Shown one piece after another: positions 48,222 to 59,931 of a stretch of 64,000 bases of DNA (its first letter is position 1; every line of letters begins with the position of its first letter). Origin of the DNA: Ustulina deusta (lineage: Eukaryota; Ascomycota; Sordariomycetes; Xylariales; Xylariaceae); NCBI GenBank assembly GCA_023159155.1, contig JAJNNX010000028.1, positions 62,001 through 126,000 of the forward strand, written 5' to 3'. The notes beneath the pieces are model-generated. The model was not told where the DNA came from and did not search any database. It saw nothing but the letters and a program-made list of their open reading frames with translations. Both the position numbers and the translations under genes were made by a program.

Positions 48222-49147
48222 TCGATGGTAAGAGTGGTAATGCTTGGTGAGAGTGATATCTTTCAAGGGTAAGAGCAAGGGTGGGCTAAAAAGGTTGACA
48301 ATAGCACATCACAGAGGACACAACAGACCATCTTCACGCATAGTCACACCGAGGTGGCTGCATATATGAGGTGTAACAGAGCGCGAAGGGGTAAAAAGAC
48401 GGTCTGGGGCACCGCACGACCCGGCTTACCCGCGGCTGCGTGTTCCGCCGATTAGCATGATCCGACGCTAGATAATCGTTGGTTGATCTGGCTGCTGCGC
48501 AAGATATGACTGCTTCTGGAGCACCCTGGGAATTCCGCGTTGATTGGATTGTCAGCATGCGCCTCCTGACACCAACGACAAGTGATGGCTGCGCTGGAAG
48601 GATCGGAGGGCGGGCGCCGGAGGATCGCCGGATGATGCACCCGACAGTTGCAAGTAACATGTAGGCGGACCCTAAGTCGTGAACGGTCAACATGCACATT
48701 TTGGGCTAGCAGATTTTGAAAACCAGCATACGGGTGTTTAACACTCCCAACAGCTACAGACGGCTACTGATCTCTACTTGGATTCCATACTATGCGTAAG
48801 AACGATATTTGGTTCGGTATCTGGTTCACGTTTGCAGTGACATCTTGCCCTTACCTCAGTATTATACGCTTTCTATGAAGGTAGCAGCTTTGAATGTAAA
48901 GACCGCATACAGAAGATAATGGCTCTTGAACTAAGTCTTATGACGGCCAGATTAGTAGTTGGGTCGGCGATTACCAGCGAACCCCTTGTGTTGTATGTTA
49001 TTTTTTCCTCCCTGATGGAGCTACTACCATGTCAACAAGTCGGGCTTGGCAAATGTGCTTATCAAATAAGTTGAACTTCATGCGTAGATTTATAGTCTGC
49101 CTTTGACAACTCACTCCTAGTTAACTCTCCACGTATCCATATTTTAA
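48222..49147. promoter_or_regulatory. MAPEG upstream region and intergenic DNA
   Basis: Normal composition. The frames on both strands at 48,334-48,699 overlap and have no domain. The part next to 48,221 should hold the MAPEG promoter, and the part next to 49,147 the 3' flank of the downstream gene. No clear TATA box was found. Confidence 0.4.
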
Positions 49148-50669
49148 CTACGCCCAGTCTGTATCAGCATCTATAGGATAGGTTCCTTCGGCCAACAAGT
49201 CGAACAGCCATATTTCACCCGACATGATCAGATGCTGGAACCAGCCAATCACTTTCTGCACCAATGACCCGTCGTCGGTAAAATGATCCGACCAGAGTCG
49301 TCCCAATTCTCGTGCCTCGTCGCCTTCGGCGTAACTCCTTGGCGGTGGGTTTGGTGCCCACGTGAGGCCGGCCGCTTTGGTGGCTCTGCGTAAGAGGCTC
49401 ACACATTTCTCACAGCCCGGATCATGCTCGCCATGGTATTCCCACGCCCCATACCGCCCGATGGTGAAATGCATGTACAAAACGCCTGCGATTCCGTATA
49501 GGCCGGACTGAGGATGCGTGAGAACTTCCTTTAGCATGGTCTCCAAAAAGGCATGGAATGGTGATGCGACTCCAAACCCATAGGCAGCCGACACGGCATT
49601 TTCGTGGTTACCAGCAGCCACATCACATCTCCAGTCGAGTAGGTCGTGAGTGGCCATCATCGCGATTGGGGCAACCAGGGCAACGTCGAGATCGCACTGG
49701 CCGAAGTTATACTTACTATAAATCGTGCCACACCCACTGACTGTCCGCCAGGCAATAGCTGCTTCAATTGGCTGCAACACTCCAGTGACAGCGCCGACGG
49801 CTTGCTTGGCGGTTCCATCCACAAAGACATTTAGGGCTTTCCCGCCACATTCGTGTGCTACGCCAGCTGCTATGGCAACCATGCGCATGCGGACGTCGTA
49901 GTCTTCTTCCGTGAAGCTCCCGAGGTCGTCGCAGACGGATAAATGAGAGATGTACGCTGCCTTTACCGCTTTCTCGATGGGGAGAAACCATGACATTGCC
50001 AGAGAGCAAGAAAGCGCTGCGCTCTGGTAGCAGGTGGCAGCGAGTGGGCTGGATTGCGGATAGAAACCCGCTCCGACTTTGGCGTCGTGGCGATGGCGTA
50101 AATAGCTGGCCTTCTTGTTGACATGGTGAATCGATAGTCTATCACCATTGTAATGATTTTCGATGATAGAAGCTGTCCCAAATTCGGCCGCCTTGATAGT
50201 CTCAGGACCAAATCGCGTCAGGAGCTCTTTGTGAAGTTCCGAACAAGAACGCGTCCATGGAGATGACTGCGACACTGGAAGTTAGCCACTGCCATTTTAA
50301 GCGTAGCCAGGAGATGTTTCGAAGAGTTTCTAGAATATGGTTCGTGGTGGTAAAGCAGCGTTAAGCGCCCCGGGCATTACTCACTGCTCTCTCTGTAGTG
50401 TCCTGAGGTGCAAGAATAACTTCTCTTGCATATTCCATGGCGTCATTCCACGCCTGGTTGTTTTCAATGGAAATAATGCCGATCAGTGACTCGATTCCAC
50501 TTCTCATTGTTGATTTATACATGGCCTCGTATGCCTCTGAGTAGCTTCCAAGAGCATAGAGCCCTAGATTCTCATCAACATTGTTCAACAGTTGTTTGAG
50601 GTCCTCAGTAAGCTTTTCATGATTAACTCGAAAGCTATTCACGAACGTGGCGTTACTTATTATCGGCAT
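49148..50669 (-). CDS. Unrecognised protein, faintly terpene-synthase-like
   Basis: Two exons, 50669-50385 and 50266-49148, join in phase 0 (donor GTGAGT, acceptor CGCAG, intron 118 bp) to give about 467 aa with no stop. An upstream acceptor (TTCCAG, 8 bases earlier) would break the frame. The protein is soluble and largely helical in look, without signal peptide. Two acidic motifs stand out: VCDDLGSFTEED (Asp 208-209) and THDLLDWRCD (about 301-310), the second followed by NHENAVSAAYG. Their order, an acidic cluster and then a DLxDWRxD segment, recalls the metal-binding motifs of class I terpene synthases, but the spacing (about 94 residues) is shorter than usual and neither motif is canonical. 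A His/Cys-rich HGEHDPGCEKCVSLLRR is near residue 380. The family is not identified; the terpene idea is a guess from two motifs. The coding state looks good. Confidence 0.8.
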
Positions 50670-52086
50670 CGCGGGGTCTGCTAAGGGTGAAAATAACTAG
50701 ACAGTTATGGTTTTGAGGAGAAGGAGACTGGAATGAACTGAGCGCAGTGAAATGGAAATAGCTAGAACATTTACTCTTGTTTTATATACTTTGGACGAGA
50801 CCACTCCCCGGCGAGCTCCACTCGGGTAGGTGCTAATTAACCACAAATATACTGATAACGCCGTAGAGCCCTAGAGGTAAGGAGACGTTGGAAAAGGAAA
50901 CTAACGCAACTTCTTATCTTGAGTTCTCGCCACCATTACCGGAATTTCCTCCTTGATTCGCTTCAGACTTGCACATCAGTTTCGCGTCTGCAGCTAACGG
51001 GCATGGCAAGTCTAGACTATTGGGTAGTTATTGCTTGCCACTGGCCGCGCCATACGCCACATAAGACTTGATGTTCGTTGTAGATATATATCTACCTGGA
51101 ACCTAACGGATCATATCATCTTTGAGCCCTCTAGGTGCTTAGAAGATATGCGTTATATGCATTGTTCCGGTTCGTGAATGATACATTAGTAACAATTGTC
51201 TTGATCTAATACATAATCTGGACAATTCGGAAAATATTAAGTAATTATGAATTGAGATATAGGCGCATTGCCTTTCTGCTGTGAACGATGTACCGGTTTT
51301 ATGTGTCAAGATCATATCGATATAGCGCTAAGATAATTACAGGCAAGTTCAGTTCCAGGCTTCTACTTTGCATGAGACTAATATTCGCTATGTTTTTAAA
51401 GAATCATGCAGAGTTAATTATAATTATCGCTGGGCGTCTTGTGTCCAGCTGAAGCTGTTCTTCCACTTACCCAAAAATCCTTACTATTTGGAAATCTGGG
51501 TTCTCCTCTCATACCCTTCCTGCATCTTGGCGCCTCTGGTTAGGTAGTAGATCCACAATATTGCTTCGGGATGCATAGATGACCTAGATCAACCCTCTAC
51601 GATTAGGGCTTATATTTCCGCGCGTTCTATATTATCTACTTAGACAACGAGATACCATAGGCCTTTGAGCATTCAAACCCACTTCTGTACTTCAGAATTA
51701 AGATTTTGCCTAATTCCCCTTTGTCTCCTCTTTTGCGCCTCCCGGGAATGGGCGCTTAGCCGTGGTATCACGTAATACAGAGCACGGAGAGAGTGTTTCG
51801 TATATTGTAGCGGAGACCTCACCTGTACGTAGTGCTAGGCTCTTGCCGGAACACCAAATACCTACAATACATCCTATCCCGGTAGGAAGTTAAGTCTATA
51901 AGAGTTGCGCCTATATTAGGATAGAAGTGCGCGGTATTGATATTATCCCGACCTGCGTGACGAAGCTCTGGGTAATTAATGGTTCCGCCCACGTAGGTAG
52001 GGAAACATACGAGACAATGGATTCGGCGGTCGATAGTGACAAGCACGAGGCAATAGCAAGTAAGAGCTATGGTTCCATTAAGCGGA
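50670..52086. other. Upstream region and intergenic DNA
   Basis: No gene recognised. A TATA-like TTTATATACTTT lies at about 50780, 110 bases before the ATG of the terpene-synthase-like gene and so a plausible promoter element. The rest, up to the DNA transposon, shows overlapping frames without domains. Confidence 0.45.
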
Positions 52087-53975
52087 TAAGCTAACCACCC
52101 TGGCTGCGAACCACCCCATCGCGACCCATCCAAAAACGCGCTACTGACCCCAACCACTTTAATTAAAAAATATTTAATAACGCGACCGCAATTAATACTT
52201 AGATTTTATTTTTTTTTTTTTAAATTAATTCTTTTTTATTATAATACTTTTATATAGCAACTAATAATATGCAATAGTTATAATTTGTGCTATTTAGCTT
52301 AATACTTCGTAAAAATATATAGTTTTATAATAAAGTATTAACTAGTTATATATATACTACTGCTTTAATAATATTTTAACTAAAAAATAATTATATTAAT
52401 ATTTTTAGGTTTTATTTATATATTTTAAAACTAAATTAGCTAATTAAGCAATAAAGCAAGCTAAGCTAGGCTTTATATATTTATTAATTAAATTTAAATA
52501 TATAACTAAATATATATTATTAGTTTTTAAAAACTTTAAAATATTTAAAAAAATATAGCATATATATTTTATAACTTAAAATTTTAAACTAAACACTACT
52601 AGATTAATATTTATTAGCTATTTATATATTAATAAAATAATAATAACTAATATTTATTTGTTTTTTAATTATTTTAAAACTTTTAAACTAGCTAATATAT
52701 TTTTAAAACAATTTTTTAATACTAATAAAATAAAGATCGGCTAAAGTATTATAAAAAGTTATTAAGTTATTTTTAAAGTTTTAATATATTTAGCTTTAAA
52801 AAAAAACATTAAAAAAAGCAAATAAATAATATTTTTTCAATATATTAGCAGCAAAAGTATTATTTTATTATTATTGCTTATTTTAAAAAAAATTAATATT
52901 TAAAATTAATAGTTTTTAAATATAAATTAAAATTTATTTAAAAACTAGTAGTTTAAAACTTTATTTAATAAATAAAATTATAATTTTATTACTATTAATT
53001 AGTTTATTAATATTTTTATTTTATTTATTTAAAGCTATTTTAGCAATATATAAGTTATATTAATATATAATAACTATAACTTATATATAAATAATAATTT
53101 TTTATAATATTATTTTTTAAATAAAATATAGTTTATTTTTTATAAATTATATTATAGCTATATTATATAAGTATTAAATATTAAAGTTTTTAATTTATTA
53201 AAAAAAAAGCTTAAAAATAAAGTAAAAATTTTTTTAAAAGTTGCTTTAATATTATATTTTTAAAAAGAAATATAATTATAATATATAAATAAGCTTATAA
53301 TATTATTTTATTACTAAATATTATTAAAAAATTATTAATTACTATTATTTTTAAAATATATTATTTTTAAAAATAAAAATATTACTTATAAAGTTTAATT
53401 AATATTTATAATAAATAATTAATTTCTAATATTTAAATATTAGTTTAAATTAAACTAAATTATTATTATAATATTTACTAAAAATTATAATTTATAATAT
53501 ATAACTTAAAAATTAGCTAAATATTACTTTTTTTTTAATAATTTATTATAAAAGCTATTTTTCATTAAAATTAATAAAACTTTTAATTAAAAGCTTAAAA
53601 AAATTGCAATTTTAAAAGCGTATATTAAACTATTAAAAATTAAACTAGCTAAAAAAAACTATATTAAAGCAAAAGTTAATCAAATTGCTATTTAGTTATT
53701 GTTTTATTTATATAACCTCTATATAGCAGGTTAAACAAAAATTATAACAGTAACTTATATATATAAATAAAGCAAAAGGCAAAAATATACTAGAAACAGC
53801 AAAAATAAAAACTAAAAATATAATTAAGGTTAAAAAGTCGTAATATTTAATAAAACTACTAAGTTTGGCTGCAAACACTACGTTTTGCTACAAATAATGG
53901 CTTCAGAAGTTGGTGGGTGACTATTTTGGTGGATGGGTCGCGATGGGGTGGTTCGTAGCCAGGGTGGTTAGCTTA
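52087..53975. mobile_element. Fot1/Pogo-like DNA transposon, RIPed
   Basis: Inverted termini at 52089-52131 and 53931-53973, 43 bp with one mismatch (G on the left, A on the right), starting AGCTAACCACCCTGG. Flanked by TA on both sides (52087-52088 and 53974-53975), as expected for Tc1/mariner. Total 1885 bp, the size of Fot1-type Pogo elements. The interior is almost pure A+T, so the transposase is destroyed and cannot be read. The termini kept their G and C, which makes the borders sharp. Confidence 0.85.
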
Positions 53976-54830
53976 ATAGAAGATAGGTTCTCTAGATAGC
54001 ATATGTTGGTTGTCCCCGTTTCCTGTGAGCACTTAGCGTGTTGCTGCAAGATGCAAGCTGAACACTAGCCAAAACTAGCCATTAGGTTTCAAGATGCAAC
54101 GCTGTAAGGCTCTCACATAACGACTATCCTACCGTAAGTGGGGGTTGGTTAATTCCAACTCGCGGAATGCAGTAGGTATTGTGCTTTCACTATCACAGCT
54201 GAACTGTGGGGTCTTGGCTTTTTGTAACTGGACATTCCCATTTGTTAGATGATGCAGGCAACCCGGCGCGCGGACGGCACCACTTATGGCGGCAAATGCC
54301 TCGTCCGTAATTGGAGAAATCCTCATCGCGAATCATGAGTTTACGCGTCTCCTGAGCTCTCGACGCCGTCTAGGCCCCCCTCAGAGATAAAACTGTGCTG
54401 CTAAGTCTATAATAATGGCCACGACATAACCGGCATCTCACAAACCACGTCATCACAACAATCACCATAGCGAGCTGCATAATTAACCCAAAACACGGAA
54501 TAACCGCCTCTGACTAAGTGTACATATATTATTAGTCTAGATGGGATACTAAGTGCCAGAATACAGGATGTTCAATCAGATAAATTGAAGCGGAGTAACT
54601 AATCTGCTCTCCGTAGGTCTCGCATATTTTCATTCCTGCACCGGGGGGTAAAACTTATAGCAACCCCTCGCTAGTATGAGTCCAAATCCGGACTTGGGCA
54701 GAGGGCACTTAATCAAAAAGTGGTTCTACAGACCTACATGTGCCCCCACCACGCAACCTATTTATGGAGGGCCATTAGTGCCACTTCTGCCAAACGATAA
54801 AACTTAGGACTTAGGACTTAAGAATCAGCA
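53976..54830. other. Normal-composition DNA between two transposons
   Basis: One minus frame (54129-54326, start MRISPITDEAFAAISGAVRA) has a protein-like flavour but only 65 codons and no joined exon or family that I recognise. It may be the 5' end of a gene cut off by the flanking repeats, or chance. TAGGACTTA repeats lie at about 54800-54820. Confidence 0.4.
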
Positions 54831-54948
54831 CTTAGCATTTATAATTACTCCATTTATTTTATTTATATATAAAACAATTAATTAAATTTATAAAAACATT
54901 ATTATAAAAAGCAATTAATTTAATTTATATAAATATTATTATATAATG

Positions 54949-56803
54949 TAGGACACAAGCTAATTGCCAACACAAGTCAATTGCCAACTTTTTTGTACTT
55001 TTGTACGCTCTCTTTTTAATTACTATTTTTATAACCAACAATAATAGCACTTTTTTAAAACAAAGCAAACTTGCAGCTTGTATTAGAAACTCTTAATCGC
55101 AACAAAAAATTAACTATTAATTGTGTAGCACAAATTTATAATATTTTTTGTATAACTTTTCGCAATCGGCGCACTAGCAAACAAACCTAATAAATATTTA
55201 TTATATAACATTAAAAATTAACCGAACTTAAAAAAAATATTATTATATAATATATTATAGATTTAGTTTTGTAATCTTTTTTGCTTTAAATAAATAGTAT
55301 TAAAAATATAGCTAATTAATTGTTATATAAACATAATATATTTAAAATTAATATTAATTAAGCTTTAAATTTTATATAATAATATTTTATGTTTAAAATA
55401 TATTTTAATTAAAAAATTAATTACTAGCAAATTTTTTATAAAAATTTTGTTATATATAATAAATAGTTTAAGCTTATATAAAATATAATAATTAAATATA
55501 GTATTTTAAAAAAAGATATTTATAATTTTAATAAAACAAGCTTTATAATAAGCTAAATCTTATTTAAAATAGTTGTAATAATATTTAACTAATATAAATA
55601 ACTAAGGGCTGTTTAGCTAAGTAATTATAAATAATTAACTATTATTTAAGGTATTAGTTTGTATAGCTATATAGTTCTGCTATATATTATTTTAATAAAT
55701 AAAACCTACTTTTTGTCCTAGTATACTAATAGCTAACTATTATATAACTAAAGAATTATAGTTATAAAAAATAGCTAAACAATAAATAAACAAAGTCTAG
55801 ATTAGATTAATTATTTTAATTTATATATAGCTAGTTATATAAAAAATATTTATTGCTTATTAATTTTTAATAGCTATAAAAGTTATTATTTAATTAATTT
55901 CGAACTATATTATAAAAACTATAATATTATTACTTTTTATATACTTGTTTATTTATTATACTAATTTTAACTTTTTAATATTAGTTATTTTAGTTTATTA
56001 AAATATTTATATATAAAAAAAATTAATAATTTAATATAAATATATATTATTTATATTACTAAAAAAGATTTTTTTGTTATGTTTTATAAAATATATAAAG
56101 CTTTTATAATAAAATTTAATATTTAAAAAAGTTTTAAAAGTACTAGATTAATGCTATACGATCTAAAATATATATTTTTTTAGTTTAAAGTCTAATTATT
56201 AACCAAAATACTTTTTAGATTATTTAATAAACTTTTAGTTTTTTAGTAATTAAAGATTTTATATAATATAACCAATATATAATTATAAACTAAATATATT
56301 AAAAATAAAGTTATATAATATTAAAATAGCTTGCTAAATATTATTTTAAATATTATTAATTATATTATAAAAAATATAACGCTGCTTATATATAAGGTTA
56401 TATTATTAAAAAGAAAGGTTGCTAAATTTTGTATAGCAAATAAAATGCTTAGCTAATATTGCTATATAAAAAAAAAAACGTATATAGAATAAAGGGTTAC
56501 TTACTATATAAAAAAAACAAAATTTTAAAACTGAACGGGCTATTAAAAAACAAATAATAAAAAAAGTGCAGCAAAATAGTTATTATATAAAAAGGGGTAT
56601 ATTGCACATATAACAATATAAAACATGCGGCAAGCCCGGGTATAACTCGCGTACTTATTAAAATGCTATAAAAACATCTAGCAATAATATTTCCGATTAA
56701 ATCTAATTGATTTTTTGTATTATAGTTGAATTATTTAACTTGTACGTACAAAAGTACAAAAAAGTTGGCAATTGACTTGTGTTAGCAATTAGCTTGTGTC
56801 CTA
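54949..56803. mobile_element. TA-flanked DNA transposon with 56-bp termini, RIPed
   Basis: Inverted termini at 54951-55006 and 56746-56801, 56 bp with one C/T mismatch, reading GGACACAAGCTAATTGCCAA inward to TTTTGTACTTTTGTAC. TA flanks both ends (54949-54950 and 56802-56803), and the symmetry goes on outward (AATGTA against TACATT), so the exact border is uncertain by a few bases. Length about 1.85 kb. Each terminus holds a direct repeat of AATTGCCAAC, which could be paired transposase sites. The interior is A+T-rich with no readable frame. TA flanks and size suggest Tc1/mariner or Pogo type. Confidence 0.78.
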
Positions 56804-58109
56804 CATTAAAGTAATTTCTTTAAACTATTTATTTACTAGGTTTTAGTTTTACTAAAATAATTGTATAACTAGTTATTAACCCAAAATATTACATAAAAAT
56901 ACCTAGTAATTGTTTTGGAGCTTTTATTTGCTTAAGCTTTATTAGTAAAACTATTTATTTATTATATATAAAAAAGATCTATCTATTTATTGTACGTAAA
57001 AAAAATCTATATATAAAAGCGCTACTAGCAAAATAATAAAATTAATTATATATATAAAAAAAATTTATTATATTTATTTTAAAAATAATAAGGTTAATAG
57101 TTATGCTACCGGTTATATAACCAGACTAGTAATATAGTACTTAAAGCTTTTTTTTAATAAAAAAAAAGTTTTTATTGTTATTATTATTGTTATTATTGCT
57201 GCTACTTATGTTTTTTTGCTAGTTTTGTACGGAGTACTAAACAATATAATCCTACTATTTATAATTTTTATAATAGCTATTAAAGTAGCTAAGTAATTAT
57301 ATACAAGTAAAAAAAGTTTTATTAACCTATTAATTAATATGTTTTAAACATAATAATACTTGCTATATATTAAAGCAATAGTAATATTTTTTAATTAAAT
57401 TAAAAAAGTATTAATATAGTTTGGCTGCCCGCTTTAGACTTAGCTTATTATAACTTATTTTTATATAATAAGAATAAGCTATCTAAATAAAGCTAGAATA
57501 GTACGTTAAAGTATATTATAGCAGAACAGCACTAATTACTGACTTCTAAACTAAAAAATAACTGTTAGTATTAGCGCTAGTATAGCAGGATTAGTAAAGG
57601 TAGGGATAAAAGCAGGGGGGGAGTTACTGTTTATATAAAAAAGTTAATATTTGCTATATAAAAAAAATAAAAAAATAATAATATATATAATATACTACTA
57701 TTGTTACTACTACTATTATTATTATTACTATTGTTATTATTATTGCTATTGCTACTACTGTTAGTAGTAGTAGTAGTAGTAGTAGCAGACTTAGAAAAAA
57801 AAAAAAGGAAATATAAAAAAGTAGTAAAAAGCAAACTTTATAGGTATACAAAAAATAAAAATAATTATAAAAAATATATATAGAAAGCAAATATATAAAA
57901 AATATATAAATATAAATATAAAAGCCCTTATATAAAAAACAATATAAAAAATAAGTATATAAAATAAATATAAAAATAGGATATATATTATATAAATATT
58001 TAATACAAATTAAATATATATTGTTTTAAATACTATATTTAAAATTAAACTATAAATATTTTATATATTATATAATTAATTTTTTATTTTTTATATTTGC
58101 TTTATATTT
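56804..58109. other. A+T-rich tract with microsatellite
   Basis: No gene readable. Less mutated patches such as GTACGGAGTACTAAAC (57,227-57,242), TTTGGCTGCCCGC (57,420) and GCAGGGGGGGAGTTACTG (57,613) may be the ends of further elements whose partners I did not find. Confidence 0.4.
57693..57788. repeat. Mirrored trinucleotide repeat (TAC/TAT)n then (TAG)n
   Basis: About 70 bases of TAC, TAT and TGT/TGC triplets switch at CTGTTAG into eight TAG units. The TAC/CTA part can pair with the TAG part, so one strand can fold into a hairpin. The coding frames across it are artefacts of the repeat. Confidence 0.85.
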
Positions 58110-58475
58110 TATATAAACAATTTTTTATCTTTTCCGTACGTACGATCTTTTATTCCTTATATTTTTTACCTCCTCCGTACGCACGATCTTTTATTTTTTA
58201 TACTTTTTACTTCTTTTATACGCACAATTTTCTATTCCTCACACTTCTTACTTCTTTTATACGTACAAATTTTTAATTTTTATATTTTTTACCTCTTTTA
58301 TACGTACGATTTTTTATTCTTTATATTTTTTACTTCCTTTATATACATAATCTTTTATTTCTTACATTTTTTACTTCTTTTATACATATAATCTTTTATT
58401 TTTTATACTTTTTACCTCCTCCGTACGCACAATTTTTTACTTCTTATACCTTTTTTTTCTTTTATACAACTTTTT
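58110..58475. repeat. 41-bp minisatellite, about 8.5 units
   Basis: The marker trinucleotide of the unit (TAC in CCGTACGCAC or TTATACGTAC) recurs at 58137, 58178, 58219, 58260, 58301, 58342 (as TAT), 58383, 58424 and 58465, exactly 41 bases each time. The unit is about CTCCTCCGTACGCACGATCT, then TTTATTTTTTATACTTTTTAC. Variants replace CCGTACGCAC by TTATACGTAC or TATATACATA, that is mostly C-to-T and G-to-A. No unit has an insertion or deletion. Confidence 0.9.
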
Positions 58476-59807
58476 TAATACTAAATATAATATAGTATTA
58501 AAAAGAAAAATCTTTTTATTTATAAGTATACTTTATTTTTGAAGTACTAAGCGTTATATGTACTAAAATCTTTATACTTTTTTTTTATAGAGTTCTTTTT
58601 GTTTTATTTATTTAGTTTTTTAGCTAAAAACTATTAAAAGTTTAAATAATAATAATAATAAAAAACAAAATCTATTTTAGAATTATTATATAATAACTTA
58701 AACTTTATTTTAGAATTATTATATAATAGCTTAAAATTTATTTTAAAATTATTATATAATAGCTTTATTATAACTTATATTATAAATAATTTTAATTTAT
58801 CCGAACTTAAATAAATTTTTTTTAACTTTTTTATTTATAAATTTTATATATATAAATAATTATATAATTAATATTAAAAACTATATAATTTTTATATTAA
58901 AAATATATAAATATATTAATTATATTAGAATAAAAATAAAAAGATTATAGTAAAGTTTAAAAATATTAAAAAAATTTAAACAAAAACTTATATAATATTA
59001 GTATATAATTATTAAAATTTAAATAAATATTAAAAAATTATTATATTATTATAAAAAAAAATCTTATTATATAAAAAAACTAAAAAACTATATATATTTT
59101 TTTATAATTTTTTAATATTTTAAAATATATTAATATAAAATTAAATTAATACTAGCTTAAAAAGTTTGTTTGTTTATTAAAAATATTAGCTTAAACTAAA
59201 AAAAACTAGCTTAAAAGCTTTATATAAAAAAAATTTAAATTTAAGTATAATAGTTATTTTAATTATATAAGCTATTATATAAAAATAGTAATAAAAATTA
59301 ATAAAAAAAAATTAATTTATTTATTAAAAACTTATAAGTTAAATATTTTTAATTATATAACAAAAAATCTATTTAGTAATAAAAAGTTTTTTTGTTTTAA
59401 AAATATTAGAAACTTTTATATAACTATTCTTATTTATATATAAAAAGTTTAGTTTTTATTTAAAAAACAATCTTTATTTAAAAAATTTAGCTTTAAACTA
59501 AAATTTAAAATTAAAAACAAGTGTAATTTTTTAAAAACTTTTTAAAACAAATTATATAATAGTACTACAATTAAAAAAAAATAAGTTTTTTAACTATTTA
59601 TATAAATAATTTTTATTTTAATCTAATTTTTAATTTTATTTTGAGCTTTAATTTTTTTATTTAAGCTTTTTTAGTTTTTATAAGCTATATAAAAAAATCT
59701 TAATATAATATTTTTAGAATATTTTTATTTTAAAAAAAGTTAAAGTTTGCTAGCTTAAGCTTTAAACAAAATTTAAAACTAAAATTTAAATAAAAATAAA
59801 AAATAAA
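58476..59807. other. A+T-rich tract
   Basis: No readable gene. It contains a three-copy 33-bp tandem repeat near its start and otherwise A/T runs. Confidence 0.45.
58672..58772. repeat. 33-bp tandem repeat, three copies
   Basis: ATTTTAGAATTATTATATAA followed by TAGCTTAAAATTT recurs at 58674, 58707 and 58740 with a constant 33-base period. The third copy has G-to-A at TTTTAGAA. Confidence 0.8.
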
Positions 59808-59928
59808 TAATAAAGCTAATTATATAAATAATAAGGCTAGTTATATAAGTAATAAAGCTAGTTATATAAATAATAAAGCTAATCGTATAAATAAAAAAAA
59901 TTAATTATATAAATATAAAAGTTAGTTA
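59808..59928. repeat. 21-bp tandem repeat, four to five copies
   Basis: The unit TAATAAAGCTAGTTATATAAA recurs with a 21-base period (GCT at 59815, 59836, 59857 and 59878) and decays towards 59,928. It abuts the left end of the long-armed inverted-repeat element. Confidence 0.8.
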
Positions 59929-59931
59929 TAC

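Noticed and set aside
54129..54326. 65-codon minus frame starting MRISPITDEAFAA
   Set aside because: Protein-like but too short and isolated, with no joinable exon; left as unresolved.
57631..57890. Frames of poly-Leu, poly-Asn/Ser and poly-Val
   Set aside because: Produced by the trinucleotide repeat on both strands.
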